Source of the DNA: Mycobacterium scrofulaceum
GTDB taxonomy: Bacteria; Actinomycetota; Actinomycetes; Mycobacteriales; Mycobacteriaceae
DNA: 64,000 nucleotides
Direction of reading: 5' to 3'
NCBI RefSeq assembly: GCF_001667885.1
Contig: NZ_LZJW01000147.1
Span: 1-64,000 of the forward strand
Position numbers and translations under genes: made by a program. This document shows, piece after piece, positions 23,933 through 33,600 of the stretch. The notes beneath the pieces were generated by a model. That model did not search any database, was not told where the DNA came from, and saw nothing but the letters and a program-made list of their open reading frames with translations. How positions within the stretch are numbered: the stretch's first letter is position 1; each line of letters starts with the position of its first letter.

Positions 23933-25257
23933 GCCCGCGAGTTGGTGTGACGCTGTCTGGCAGATACCGCCTGCAGCGCCTGATCGCCACCGGCGGCATG
24001 GGCCAAGTGTGGGAGGCGGTGGACAGCCGGCTCGGCCGGCGGGTCGCGGTCAAGGTGCTCAAGCAGGAGTTCTCCCAGGATCCGGAGTTCATCGAGCGGT
24101 TCCGCGCCGAGGCGCGCACCACCGCGATGCTCAACCATCCCGGCATCGCCCAGGTCCACGACTACGGCGAAAGCCAACTGGATGGCGAGGGGCGCACCGC
24201 CTACCTGGTGATGGAGCTGGTCAACGGCGAGCCGCTGAACTCGGTGCTCAAGCGCACGGGCCGGCTGTCGTTGCGGCACGCGCTGGACATGCTCGAGCAG
24301 ACTGGGCGCGCGCTGCAGGTGGCACACGCGGCGGGCCTGGTGCACCGCGACGTCAAGCCCGGCAACATCCTGATCACGCCGACGGGCCAGGTGAAGATCA
24401 CCGACTTCGGCATCGCCAAGGCCGTCGACGCCGCGCCCGTCACGCAGACGGGGATGGTGATGGGCACCGCCCAATACATCGCCCCCGAGCAGGCACTGGG
24501 CCATGACGCGACCCCCGCCAGCGACGTGTATTCCCTCGGAGTCGTCGGCTACGAGGTCGTGTCGGGCAAGCGGCCGTTCACCGGTGACGGTGCGCTGACG
24601 GTGGCGATGAAACACATCAAGGAACCCCCGCCGCCGCTGCCCGCGGAGTTGCCGCCCAACGTGCGGGAACTGATCGAGATCACGCTGGTCAAGAACCCGG
24701 CGATGCGTTACCGCAGCGGCGGCCCGTTCGCGGATGCCGTGGCGGCGGTGCGGGCCGGACGGCGTCCGCCGCGACCCAGCCAATCCCCGCCGCCCGGACG
24801 GGCGTCGCCGGCGGCCATTCCGTCGAGCCCGACGACCAGGGCCGCAGCGGTGTCCAGCACCCGCGCCGCGGCGCCGCGCCGATCCCGGCCCGCCACCGGC
24901 GGCCATCGGCCACCCCCGGCCCGGCGCACCTTTTCGTCGGGCCAGCGGGCGTTGTTGTGGGCCGCCGGAGTGCTCGGGGCGCTGGCGATCATCATTGCGG
25001 TGCTCATCGTCATCAATTCCCGTGCCGATACCCAGCAGCAGCCGCCTCCACCGACGGTCACCGACACCGGGAGTCCGCCGGCGCCGCCGCCGACCAACAC
25101 CCCGAGCGGTTCCGCGTCCGGCCCGTCGCTGCGGCTGAATTGGACGGATCGACCGACGATAGGGAATTCTGGACTGCAACGAGGGCCGGCCGAGCACGGG
25201 TGGGGTGAACCACTGACGCCCAGCGCGTCACCGGCCCGACACGAGATATCACGATGA
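23929..25257 (+). CDS. pknA: Serine/threonine protein kinase PknA
   Basis: A 442-residue eukaryotic-type membrane kinase. The kinase domain (about 13-270) has the G-loop TGGMGQVWEA, catalytic Lys in AVKVLK (about 42), HRDVKPGN and DFGIAK. The activation loop has the TGMVMGTAQYIAPEQ pattern. A Pro/Arg-rich juxtamembrane linker leads to a single membrane helix (about 345-367) and a short extracellular tail. PknA controls cell elongation and division together with PknB. Slightly longer than Rv0015c, with the difference in the linker and tail. Confidence 0.95.
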   Translation: MSPRVGVTLSGRYRLQRLIATGGMGQVWEAVDSRLGRRVAVKVLKQEFSQDPEFIERFRAEARTTAMLNHPGIAQVHDYGESQLDGEGRTAYLVMELVNGEPLNSVLKRTGRLSLRHALDMLEQTGRALQVAHAAGLVHRDVKPGNILITPTGQVKITDFGIAKAVDAAPVTQTGMVMGTAQYIAPEQALGHDATPASDVYSLGVVGYEVVSGKRPFTGDGALTVAMKHIKEPPPPLPAELPPNVRELIEITLVKNPAMRYRSGGPFADAVAAVRAGRRPPRPSQSPPPGRASPAAIPSSPTTRAAAVSSTRAAAPRRSRPATGGHRPPPARRTFSSGQRALLWAAGVLGALAIIIAVLIVINSRADTQQQPPPPTVTDTGSPPAPPPTNTPSGSASGPSLRLNWTDRPTIGNSGLQRGPAEHGWGEPLTPSASPARHEISR

Positions 25258-27128
25258 CCACCCCTCAGCACCTCTCTGACCGCTATGAACTGGGCGAAAT
25301 CCTCGGCTTCGGGGGCATGTCCGAGGTTCACCTGGCCCGCGACGTCCGGTTACACCGCGATGTAGCGGTCAAAGTGCTGCGCGCCGACCTGGCCCGCGAT
25401 CCCAGTTTTTATCTCCGGTTCCGTCGCGAGGCCCAGAACGCCGCCGCGCTCAACCACCCGTCCATCGTCGCGGTGTACGACACCGGCGAGGCGGAGACCC
25501 CGACGGGTCCGCTGCCCTACATCGTCATGGAGTACGTCGACGGCGTCACCCTGCGCGACATCGTGCACACCGACGGCCCGCTGCCCCCGCGCCGCGCGAT
25601 CGAGATCATCGCCGACGCCTGCCAGGCGCTGAACTTCAGCCACCAGAACGGCATCATCCACCGCGACGTCAAGCCGGCCAACATCATGATCAGCAACACC
25701 AACGCGGTCAAGGTGATGGACTTCGGCATCGCGCGGGCGATCGCCGACAGCGGCAACAGCGTCACCCAGACCGCCGCCGTGATCGGGACGGCCCAGTACC
25801 TCTCGCCCGAGCAGGCCCGCGGCGACACCGTGGACGCCCGGTCCGACGTCTATTCGCTGGGCTGTGTGCTCTACGAAATCCTCACGGGCGAACCGCCTTT
25901 CACCGGGGACTCGCCCGTCGCGGTCGCCTACCAGCACGTGCGGGAGGACCCGATTCCGCCGTCGCAGCGGCACGAGGGCATCTCCGCCGACCTCGACGCG
26001 GTCGTGCTCAAGGCGTTGGCCAAGAACCCGGACAACCGCTACCAGACCGCGGCCGAGATGCGCGCCGACCTGGTGCGGGTGCACAACGGCGAACCCCCCG
26101 AGGCGCCCAAGGTGCTCACCGACGCCGACCGCAGCGGCCTGATCGCCTCCGGCGCAAACCAGCCCGGACCGCGCACCGATCCGCTGCCCCGGCAACCCCT
26201 TCGTCGCATCGACGACGGCGACGGCGGTGGGGTCGGCCGGTGGATCGTCGCGGTCGCCGCACTCGCGGTGCTGACGATCGTCGTCGTCATCGCCTTCAAC
26301 ACCTTCGGCGGCACCACCCGCGATGTCCAGGTGCCCGACATGCGTGGCCAAGTGTCCGCCGATGCGATTGCGGCGCTGCAGAATCGCGGCTTCAAGACGC
26401 GTACCCTGCAAAAGCCCGACTCGACGATCCCGCCCGACCACGTCATCAGCACCGATCCCGGCGCGAACGCATCGGTGAGCGCGGGCGATGAGATCACGAT
26501 CAACGTGTCGACGGGTCCCGAGCAGCGCGAAGTGCCCGACGTCTCCTCGCTGAGTTACTCCGACGCGGTCAGCAAGCTCAAGGCCGCGGGATTCAGCAAA
26601 TTCAAGCAGGCCAACTCGCCGTCGAGTCCCGAGTTGCTGGGCAAGGTGATCGGCACCAACCCGCCTGCCAACCAGACGTCCGCGATCACCAACGTGATCA
26701 CGGTGATCGTCGGCTCCGGGCCCGAGACCAAGCAGGTGCCCGACGTCGCCGGCCAGACCGTCGACGTCGCGCAGAAGAACCTCACGGTCTACGGCTTCAC
26801 CAAGGTCACCCAGGCGCAGGTGGACAGCACCCGCCCCGCGGGGGAGGTGATCGGTACGAATCCGCCTAAGGGCCAGACGGTTCCGGTGGATTCGGTGATC
26901 GAGTTGCAGGTATCCAAGGGCAACCAGTTCGTGATGCCCGACCTGAGCGGGATGTTCTGGACCGACGCCGAGCCGCGGTTACGGGCGCTGGGCTGGACGG
27001 GCGTGCTGGACAAGGGCGCCGACGTGGACGCGGGTGGCTCCCAGTCGCACCGGGTGGTGTATCAGAATCCGCCGGCCGGCACCGGCTGCAACCGGGACGG
27101 GATCATCACGCTGAAGTTCGGCCAGTAG
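25254..27128 (+). CDS. pknB: Serine/threonine protein kinase PknB with PASTA repeats
   Basis: A 624-residue essential membrane kinase. Kinase domain 1-280: Lys40 (AVKVLRADL), catalytic Asp138 in HRDVKPAN, DFGIARAI and the activation-loop AVIGTAQYLSPEQ. A single membrane helix (about 331-352) is followed by four extracellular PASTA domains that sense muropeptides and lipid II. The start overlaps pknA by 4 bp. The 3' end overlaps the convergent trpG gene by 23 bp (27106-27128), so the two transcripts are complementary there. Confidence 0.97.
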   Translation: MTTPQHLSDRYELGEILGFGGMSEVHLARDVRLHRDVAVKVLRADLARDPSFYLRFRREAQNAAALNHPSIVAVYDTGEAETPTGPLPYIVMEYVDGVTLRDIVHTDGPLPPRRAIEIIADACQALNFSHQNGIIHRDVKPANIMISNTNAVKVMDFGIARAIADSGNSVTQTAAVIGTAQYLSPEQARGDTVDARSDVYSLGCVLYEILTGEPPFTGDSPVAVAYQHVREDPIPPSQRHEGISADLDAVVLKALAKNPDNRYQTAAEMRADLVRVHNGEPPEAPKVLTDADRSGLIASGANQPGPRTDPLPRQPLRRIDDGDGGGVGRWIVAVAALAVLTIVVVIAFNTFGGTTRDVQVPDMRGQVSADAIAALQNRGFKTRTLQKPDSTIPPDHVISTDPGANASVSAGDEITINVSTGPEQREVPDVSSLSYSDAVSKLKAAGFSKFKQANSPSSPELLGKVIGTNPPANQTSAITNVITVIVGSGPETKQVPDVAGQTVDVAQKNLTVYGFTKVTQAQVDSTRPAGEVIGTNPPKGQTVPVDSVIELQVSKGNQFVMPDLSGMFWTDAEPRLRALGWTGVLDKGADVDAGGSQSHRVVYQNPPAGTGCNRDGIITLKFGQ

Positions 27129-27792
27129 CCGCCGGATCGGCCGGCAGGTACGGCTGCACCGCCGCCCGGACCTCGTTCTCGAGCCGGCGCACCAGCGTGT
27201 CATTGCGGGCCCATCCGCAGTAGGCCAGCCAGTTCGCGAGCATTCGATGTCCACCCTCGGTCAGGATCGACTCGGGATGGAACTGGACGCCGTGAATCGG
27301 CAACTCCCGGTGCCGCACGCCCATGATGACGCCGCCGCGGGTGCGGGCCGTTACCTCGAGCACCGGGGGAAGCGACTCTGGAAGGATGGTCAGCGAGTGG
27401 TAGCGGGTCGCCGTGAAGGGATCCGGAAGCCCTTGCAGCACACCGGCATTCGTGTGAAAGACGCTGCTGGTCTTGCCGTGCAGCAGCTCGGGGGCGCGGT
27501 CCACGGTCGCGCCGAAGGCGACCCCGATGGCTTGATGACCGAGGCAGACTCCGAGTAGCGGGGTGCGCTCGGCGGCGCACGCGCTCACCAGTCCGATGGA
27601 CGCACCCGCGCGTTCCGGGGTGCCCGGGCCGGGGCTGAGCAGCACACCGTCGAATCGCTGAGCGATGGCGGGCTCGTCGGAGAGTCTGGCGTCGTCGTTG
27701 CGCCACACCTCGGCCTCGACGCCCAGCTGGCCCATGTATTGCACCAGGTTGAACACGAAGCTGTCGTAGTTGTCGACGACCAGGATCCGCAC
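27106..27792 (-). CDS. trpG: Glutamine amidotransferase, anthranilate/ADC synthase component II
   Basis: A 228-residue class I glutamine amidotransferase that supplies ammonia to anthranilate or 4-amino-4-deoxychorismate synthase. The triad is visible: Cys83 in GVCLGHQ, His172 and Glu174 in QFHPES; the oxyanion loop is SPGPGTPE. The length matches Rv0013 (trpG/pabA); being apart from other trp genes, it may serve both tryptophan and folate pathways. Its 3' end overlaps pknB by 23 bp. Confidence 0.92.
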   Translation of the reverse strand: MRILVVDNYDSFVFNLVQYMGQLGVEAEVWRNDDARLSDEPAIAQRFDGVLLSPGPGTPERAGASIGLVSACAAERTPLLGVCLGHQAIGVAFGATVDRAPELLHGKTSSVFHTNAGVLQGLPDPFTATRYHSLTILPESLPPVLEVTARTRGGVIMGVRHRELPIHGVQFHPESILTEGGHRMLANWLAYCGWARNDTLVRRLENEVRAAVQPYLPADPAATGRTSA

Positions 27793-27818
27793 CGTGCCAG
27801 GTTACCGTCCGGCGGAAA

Positions 27819-28562
27819 TCAGTAGCCGATGGTTCCCATCGGCTGCGCGAAATGCAGCCGATCCGGCTCGGTGTGGCCGACGATCTGCACGTCCGGCTTG
27901 ACCTCTTCGCGGTAGCCGAGCCCGAATCGGACCACGTATTGGCGGTACAGGGTGACCAGGGGAGCGGCGGCCAGGGCGGCCTGCATGGCGGCCGCGTTGC
28001 CGATCGCGGTGATTGTGTAGGGCGGGCTGTAGGTCCGGCCGTTGAGCAGGAGCGTGTTGCCGACGCAGCGGGGCACCGAGGTGGCGATGATGCGCTGGTC
28101 CTGCATCTGAATCGCCTCCGCGCCGGCGCTCCACAACGCGTTGAGCACCGCCTCGATGTCCTGCTGGTGCACCACCAGGTCGTCGGGCGAGGCATCCCGC
28201 GGGAAACGGCCGTTGGCGTCGCGGGGCGCATCCTCCAGAGTCACGGTCAACCCCGGGCCATGCACCGGGTTCATGCCGGCGTCGGCGGCCAGTTCGGCGG
28301 AGCGTCGCAGCATCGCCGCCAAGGCCAGGTCCGAGGAGCGTCCGTGCGCGGCGTCGATCTTGCCGGATAGCTCGTCGCGTTGGGCGTTGAGATGATTGAC
28401 CGATGCCTGGGCCTCTCGGACCAGGTCGACCAGCCGGGGCGCGTCACTGCGGCGGATCTCGGCGCCGCCGGACACCCCGTGCGTGGCGGCGAGGAGCAAT
28501 CCCGCCAGCAAGCACACCAGCGGGACGCCGAAGCGCCAGGGTGACCGGCCCTCGTCGCTCAT
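27819..28562 (-). CDS. DUF881 membrane protein (Rv0012 homologue)
   Basis: A 247-residue protein with one N-terminal membrane segment (VPLVCLLAGLLLAATHGVSG, about 13-32), a coiled-coil-like helix (LVREAQASVNHLNAQRDELSGKI), and an extracytoplasmic DUF881 domain (about 95-225; LTVTLEDAP, NALWSAGAEAIQMQDQRI). The family is near-universal beside division genes in actinobacteria and Firmicutes and is thought to act at the envelope; the mechanism is unknown. It is 26 bp upstream of trpG and divergent from crgA. Confidence 0.87.
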   Translation of the reverse strand: MSDEGRSPWRFGVPLVCLLAGLLLAATHGVSGGAEIRRSDAPRLVDLVREAQASVNHLNAQRDELSGKIDAAHGRSSDLALAAMLRRSAELAADAGMNPVHGPGLTVTLEDAPRDANGRFPRDASPDDLVVHQQDIEAVLNALWSAGAEAIQMQDQRIIATSVPRCVGNTLLLNGRTYSPPYTITAIGNAAAMQAALAAAPLVTLYRQYVVRFGLGYREEVKPDVQIVGHTEPDRLHFAQPMGTIGY

Positions 28563-28680
28563 CTGCTCTCCAATTTCCTGGTCGGCGGCCCAGGTGAGTT
28601 AGTCTCGTAGCCAAGCTGTGCGTGCAGCTGCGGTCGTTATCGTTGCACCCCGTCCCGCTCACCGTCTTGTTGAGGTAATC

Positions 28681-28962
28681 ATGCCCAAGTCCAAGGTCCG
28701 CAAGAAGAATGACTTCACGGTCAGCGCGGTCAGCCGCACGCCGGTCAAGGTGAAGGTCGGACCGTCGAGCGTGTGGTTCGTCGCCCTGTTCGTTGGTCTC
28801 ATGTTGATCGGACTGATCTGGCTGATGGTGTTCCAGCTGGCGGCCGTCGGGAGCCAGGCACCGACCGCGCTGAACTGGATGGCGCAACTGGGGCCGTGGA
28901 ACTACGCCATCGCGTTCGCTTTCATGATCACCGGCTTGTTGCTGACGATGCGCTGGCACTGA
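28681..28962 (+). CDS. crgA: Cell division protein CrgA
   Basis: A 93-residue membrane protein, exactly the length of Rv0011c. It begins with a basic cytosolic segment (MPKSKVRKKNDF) and has two membrane helices (about 30-52 and 68-88). CrgA binds FtsZ, FtsQ, FtsI and CwsA and helps localise the septal peptidoglycan machinery. The ATG at 28681 is chosen over the in-frame start at 28618, which would add an unconserved Ala/Val-rich leader. Confidence 0.95.
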   Translation: MPKSKVRKKNDFTVSAVSRTPVKVKVGPSSVWFVALFVGLMLIGLIWLMVFQLAAVGSQAPTALNWMAQLGPWNYAIAFAFMITGLLLTMRWH

Positions 28963-29117
28963 GCGAGCCTGGCAGCGGAATGAATTTATTTTCTGGTTGT
29001 CCCGTTACTGCGCCAGCAACATCGCAACCACCCAATCACACGCGTGTGATTTATCCCCACTGTTGATAGCGTCTGTGGATAACTCCATAGGCCGTGGTGG
29101 GAGGCCTTGAGTAGCGC

Positions 29118-29543
29118 ATGCAGCAAACACAATGGGAGCCTCGCCTCGCGGGAATCGCTGGTTGTGGAGCCGCGGGCGTTCTGATGGCTATCGCCTCTGT
29201 GACCGTGGTCACAGACGTGCCGGGGCGCATTCTGACCGGGATTGCCGCGGCGGGTCTGCTCTTGTTTGCGGGCGCGACGTGGCGGGCGCGGCCCAAGCTG
29301 GCAATTACCGCAGACGGCTTGGCGCTCCGAGGATGGTTCCGGACGCAGTTATTACGGCCGACCGACATCAAGATCATCCGGATCACCGAGTTCCGCCGCT
29401 ACGCACGCAAGGTGCGGCTGCTCGAGGTCGAAACGGCAGACGACGGCCTGGTGCTGTTCTCTCGGTGGGACCTCGGGACGGATCCGTTGGAGGTGCTCGA
29501 CGCGCTGACGACCGCCGGCTACGCCGGCCGAAGCCCGCGTTGA
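29118..29543 (+). CDS. PH-like membrane protein (Rv0010c homologue)
   Basis: A 141-residue protein with two adjacent membrane helices (about 14-32 and 37-56) and a C-terminal bacterial PH-like domain (about 65-135; LAITADGLALRGWFRTQLLRP). Length equals Rv0010c. Function unknown; bacterial PH domains usually serve in protein-protein contacts. It lies 155 bp after crgA in the same direction. Confidence 0.85.
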   Translation: MQQTQWEPRLAGIAGCGAAGVLMAIASVTVVTDVPGRILTGIAAAGLLLFAGATWRARPKLAITADGLALRGWFRTQLLRPTDIKIIRITEFRRYARKVRLLEVETADDGLVLFSRWDLGTDPLEVLDALTTAGYAGRSPR

Positions 29544-29565
29544 CCGGTCGAGGGAGCGGCCCGGT

Positions 29566-30114
29566 TTAGGAGATAGTGATCGACTCGATCACGACCGGCT
29601 CGGTGGGCCGGTCGTTGCTGTCAGTGGACGTCGTCGCGATCGCCTCGACCACGCGCTGCGACTCCGGGTCCGTCACTTCACCGAAGATGGTGTGCCGGCG
29701 GTTCAGGTGCGGAGTCTTGCCGACCGTGATGAAGAACTGCGAGCCGTTGGTGCCCGGGCCGGCGTTCGCCATGGCCAGCAGGTACGGCTTGTCGAATTGC
29801 AGTTCGGGGTGGAACTCGTCGGCGAACTTGTAGCCCGGGCCGCCGCGACCGGTTCCGGTCGGGTCGCCACCTTGGATCATGAAGCCCTGGATCACCCGGT
29901 GGAAGACCGCGCCATCGTAGAACGGACCGGAAGACCCGCCCGATGCGTTCTGGGTCGAGTACTCCTTGGTGCCCTGCGCCAGGCCAACGAAGTTGGCGAC
30001 GGTCTTGGGCGCGTGGTTTCCGAACAGAGCGACTTTGATGTCGCCGCGGTTGGTGTGGAGCGTGGCGGTAGCGGTCTGAAAGGGGCTGTTGGTCACGGCA
30101 TGAGAGTCTGCCAC
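29566..30114 (-). CDS. ppiA: Peptidyl-prolyl cis-trans isomerase PpiA (cyclophilin A)
   Basis: A 182-residue cyclophilin using the GTG at 30114, which gives the length of Rv0009; a longer frame to 30135 adds MRASPRG. Hallmarks of the active site are FHRVIQGFMIQGGDPTGTG, MANAGPGTNGSQFFI and HTIFGEV. It catalyses proline isomerisation and has no signal peptide, so it is predicted to be cytosolic. Confidence 0.95.
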   Translation of the reverse strand: MADSHAVTNSPFQTATATLHTNRGDIKVALFGNHAPKTVANFVGLAQGTKEYSTQNASGGSSGPFYDGAVFHRVIQGFMIQGGDPTGTGRGGPGYKFADEFHPELQFDKPYLLAMANAGPGTNGSQFFITVGKTPHLNRRHTIFGEVTDPESQRVVEAIATTSTDSNDRPTEPVVIESITIS

Positions 30115-30243
30115 TCCGCGTGGAGATGCCCGCACCCGGTGTCACCCCGAGCCGAGCGGCGAACGAAAAGGCGGCGCGCGCACAACAGTTCCGCTGGTGT
30201 CCCTATGCTGGCAGTCTGTTCAGCACGCACAGAAAGGCGACAG

Positions 30244-30678
30244 ATGAGGGCGAAGGCGGAATCCCGGCTGTCCCCGCGGGAGCGACTGGCTCGCGGGCTG
30301 ACCTACTCGACGGTGGGCCCGGTGGACGTGGCGCGGGGAGTCGTCGGCCTGGGTGCCCAGTCGGCGCAGTCGACCGCGTCGCAGATTCGCCGCAAGTATC
30401 AAGAGGGGCGTCTGGCCAAGGAACTCGCCGCTGCCCAAGAGACCCTTGCGCAGGAACTGGCGGCCGCCCAGGAGGTTGTTTCGAACCTGCCTCAGGCGCT
30501 GCAGGACGCGCGGCGCGCGCAGCGCCGCACCAAACGTCCGCTGGTGTTCGCGGGGGCGGCCGTCGTGGTCCTCGCCGGCGGCGCCGTCGCGTTCAGCCTT
30601 GTCCGGCGCTCGGTGCGGGCGAAGCCTCAGGAGCCGCAGTCGCGGCCGCCCAGTGTCGACGTTCAGCCACGCCCCTGA
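30244..30678 (+). CDS. cwsA: Cell wall synthesis protein CwsA
   Basis: A 144-residue protein close to Rv0008c. It has a cytosolic helical region with a coiled coil (AKELAAAQETLAQELAAAQEVV), a basic patch (ARRAQRRTKR) and one membrane helix (about 98-120) near the C-terminus, giving a tail-anchored topology. CwsA interacts with CrgA and Wag31 and helps maintain polar growth. The ATG follows AGAAAGG. In M. tuberculosis the gene lies next to the tRNA-Ala/tRNA-Ile pair; here an island of about 17 kb separates them. Confidence 0.9.
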   Translation: MRAKAESRLSPRERLARGLTYSTVGPVDVARGVVGLGAQSAQSTASQIRRKYQEGRLAKELAAAQETLAQELAAAQEVVSNLPQALQDARRAQRRTKRPLVFAGAAVVVLAGGAVAFSLVRRSVRAKPQEPQSRPPSVDVQPRP

Positions 30679-30692
30679 CGAACGACCGGCGC

Positions 30693-33600
30693 CTACCGCA
30701 TCGCCTCGGCCCAGTCGGTGTGTCCTTCGAAGCCAAGCGTTTTCGCCATGTCGCGGTAGCGATCTCTGATTCGCGAGTAGGCCTTCCCCTCGCCTCGCGC
30801 CCGCGCCAGAAGGGCGCGCATCCGGTGCAGCCAAATTTCACGTATCGCCAGGCCCTGATCAGCCGGCGCGTTCGCCAACCGCTCGATTGCGGCCTCGGCA
30901 TCGGCGATGTCACGGTCGCTTCCCCGGTCGAGCAACGTCTCCACCAGCACCCCAGTCGTCAGAATGCCCCAGGACAGCAGCTGGCCGCCCTGGGCGAGGT
31001 GGTCGACAGCGGCAGACATCAGCGGTATCGCTTGGTCATGCTCCCCACGGCGCGCCGCCTGACGCGCTACGTACACATCGATCATCGGCAGATCGCACAG
31101 GAAGTGACCCCCGCGCAGGAACACCTCGCGGACCTCCGCCAGAAGCTTCTGCCCGCGATCACGATCCGCTTCCGTGGTGCGGTGCAGCAGGGCAAGCCCC
31201 AAGGTCAGCCATGCGACACCCAACTGGAGGTTGTCCCCGGATCGTTCGGCGATCGCCAGTGCATCCTCGATTTCGCAAATCACGGAATCGTCCGGCCGCA
31301 ACGCGCCGGCCGGTATCGCGGCGGTGTACACGTAGCTGGCGACGGTGACGTAGGACAGCGAGTCGGCGCCGTGCGCCACGGCCAAGCCGCGCTGCTGATC
31401 ATCTTGCCAGCCGGGAAGGCCCAGAGCGTATCGGGCGGTCGCCCGCTGCGCGAAGGCAAGCGCCAGGGGAGACCCGAACAGGAAATTGCCTTTCGCGGGG
31501 TCGCCATCGGCCAGGTCGATGACCCGCTGTGACAGGCGAAGCATCTCGGTCCACTCGCCGCTTGCCATCTTGGCGCGGATCGGCGTGAAAGACAGCCCTA
31601 CCGTCAGGGTCGGGTCCCCGATGGACTCGATGAGGGCGATGGCTTCGGAAGCCAGCCTCGACGCCTCGCGCACCCTGTCCTGGAAGGCGTGGTCCACCAC
31701 CAGCCCCGCCATCGCGATGGCCAGCGACGCCTTGTCGCCGGCGGCGCTACACAACTTGCGCAACTCGTCGAAGCGGTCACCGACGTTGTTCACGTGCAGC
31801 CGCCAGGCGATCCCGCACAACATGGTGCGAGGAGCAATGCACATGGCCGCCAGATCCGGCTCATCGGCAGTCAATGCGTCGGCGATCCTGGTGGCACTTT
31901 CCCAACTCAGCCGCGCCGCGGCGATGTCACGGTAAGTCGCCCACTTGGCCGCGCGCATGTGCCAGCCGTACGCATCGTGCAAGTCGCCCGCGGCCTCGAG
32001 ATGCTCGGCGATCAACGCGGCGTTCTGGTCGGCCGATTCCGGCTCGCGGGACTCGATAGCGCCGGCGAGGCGCCGATGCATCTCGGCGCGATCGGATTTC
32101 AGTTGTGACTCGTAGGCGACAGCGCGGATCAGCGGGTGGCGGAAGGCGAACTCGGCGCCGGGGGTGAAACGAACCTGGTCGATCAGTTCGGCGCTCACGA
32201 GGGCGTCGAGCGCAGGGGCATTTCCCACCGCGGCGAGCAACTCGGGCGTGAACCGTGAGCCGATCACCGCGGCGGCGTTCAGTGTCTGCTTGGCTTCCGG
32301 ATCCAAACGGTCGATACGGGCGGCGATCGTGGCCTGCAGGCTGGCCGGAACGGTGACGTCGGCGGGGTCTGTGGCGCAGGTGAAGCCGCCGCGGTCGCCC
32401 TTGAGTACCCCCCGCTCGGCGAGCTCGCGCACGATCTCTTGTGCGAAAAACGGGTTCCCGCCGGCCCGTTCGGCAACCAACGCTTTGATCCCGGCCACCG
32501 AAGGATCGGTGCCCAACAACTCGCCTAGCAGCGCCGCGGTTTCCGAATCACTCAGCGCCGTGAGCGAAATTGCCTGAGAGCCAATAACATTGGCGAGCGC
32601 ACCGCGGTATTCGGGGCGGTACGTGATCAACACCATCGAAGGTGTTTGGGGGATCACGGTCAGTAGCTCGGAGAGCAATGACTCGCTGACCTCATCGATC
32701 CAATGCGCATCCTCGATGACGTAGAGGACCGGTTGCGTGCGGTTCAGCGATAGCGAATTGATCAACGCGGTCAGCCGTCGTCGCCGTGCGTCGGGATGAA
32801 TCGTTGGGGGCGGCGTCTCGGGGTCTCGAATGCCCATCAGGTCATAGAGCAGCAGCACGTCCTCGTCGGCGGCTTCGGGGACGCTCTCGCGCACCTGTGC
32901 GCGGGCCGCCTCGTCGTCGAGCTCGGTGATTCGTGCGATTTCGCGGAGCAGCCGTGCCGCCACGACAAAGGGGACGTCGCTGGTATGCGACTCACAGAAC
33001 ACCGACGACACTTCGACGCCGCGGTCCCGTGCCATGGCGATAGCCTCGTCAGCGAGCCGCGTCTTGCCGATACCTGGCGGCCCTGCGACGCAGACGACGC
33101 ATCCGCGTCCGCTCATGGACCGGTCGAGAAGGCCTGAGACAGTCGAGACTTCGAGCTCTCGCCCCACCAAGGCGCCTTGCAGGGACCGGCTTCGTTGCGG
33201 GCCGCCGGTCAGGCTGAGCAGTCGACGGGCCAGCACCGGGGCGTTGCTGCCCTTGACATGCACCTCCTCGACGTCAGCCAAAACTGCGGCTTCCTGAACG
33301 AGCCGTGCGGTGGATTCGCTCAGCATCACCCCGCCCGGCGGCGCGACGGATTCCATCCGTTGTGCCATTCCGACTTGCTCGCCGATTGCGGTGTAGCGGA
33401 ACGGCCCCGAACCGATCTCACCCGCGATCACCTGGCCCGAGTTCAGACCGACCCGCAACTGCAGATCCACACCGTCGCGGTGGCGGACATCCTCGGCAAG
33501 CCGCTTGATCTCCTCCTGAACCCCCAACGCCGTCAGGCAGGCACGAACCGCGTGGTCCTCCATCGCTACGGGCGCGCCGAAGACAGCCATGATCCCGTCG

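Noticed and set aside
30640..30700. Integrase attachment repeat of the tRNA-Ala 3' end at the left island edge
   Set aside because: No copy of the tRNA-Ala 3' sequence or any integrase gene is visible; insertion mechanism remains unknown.
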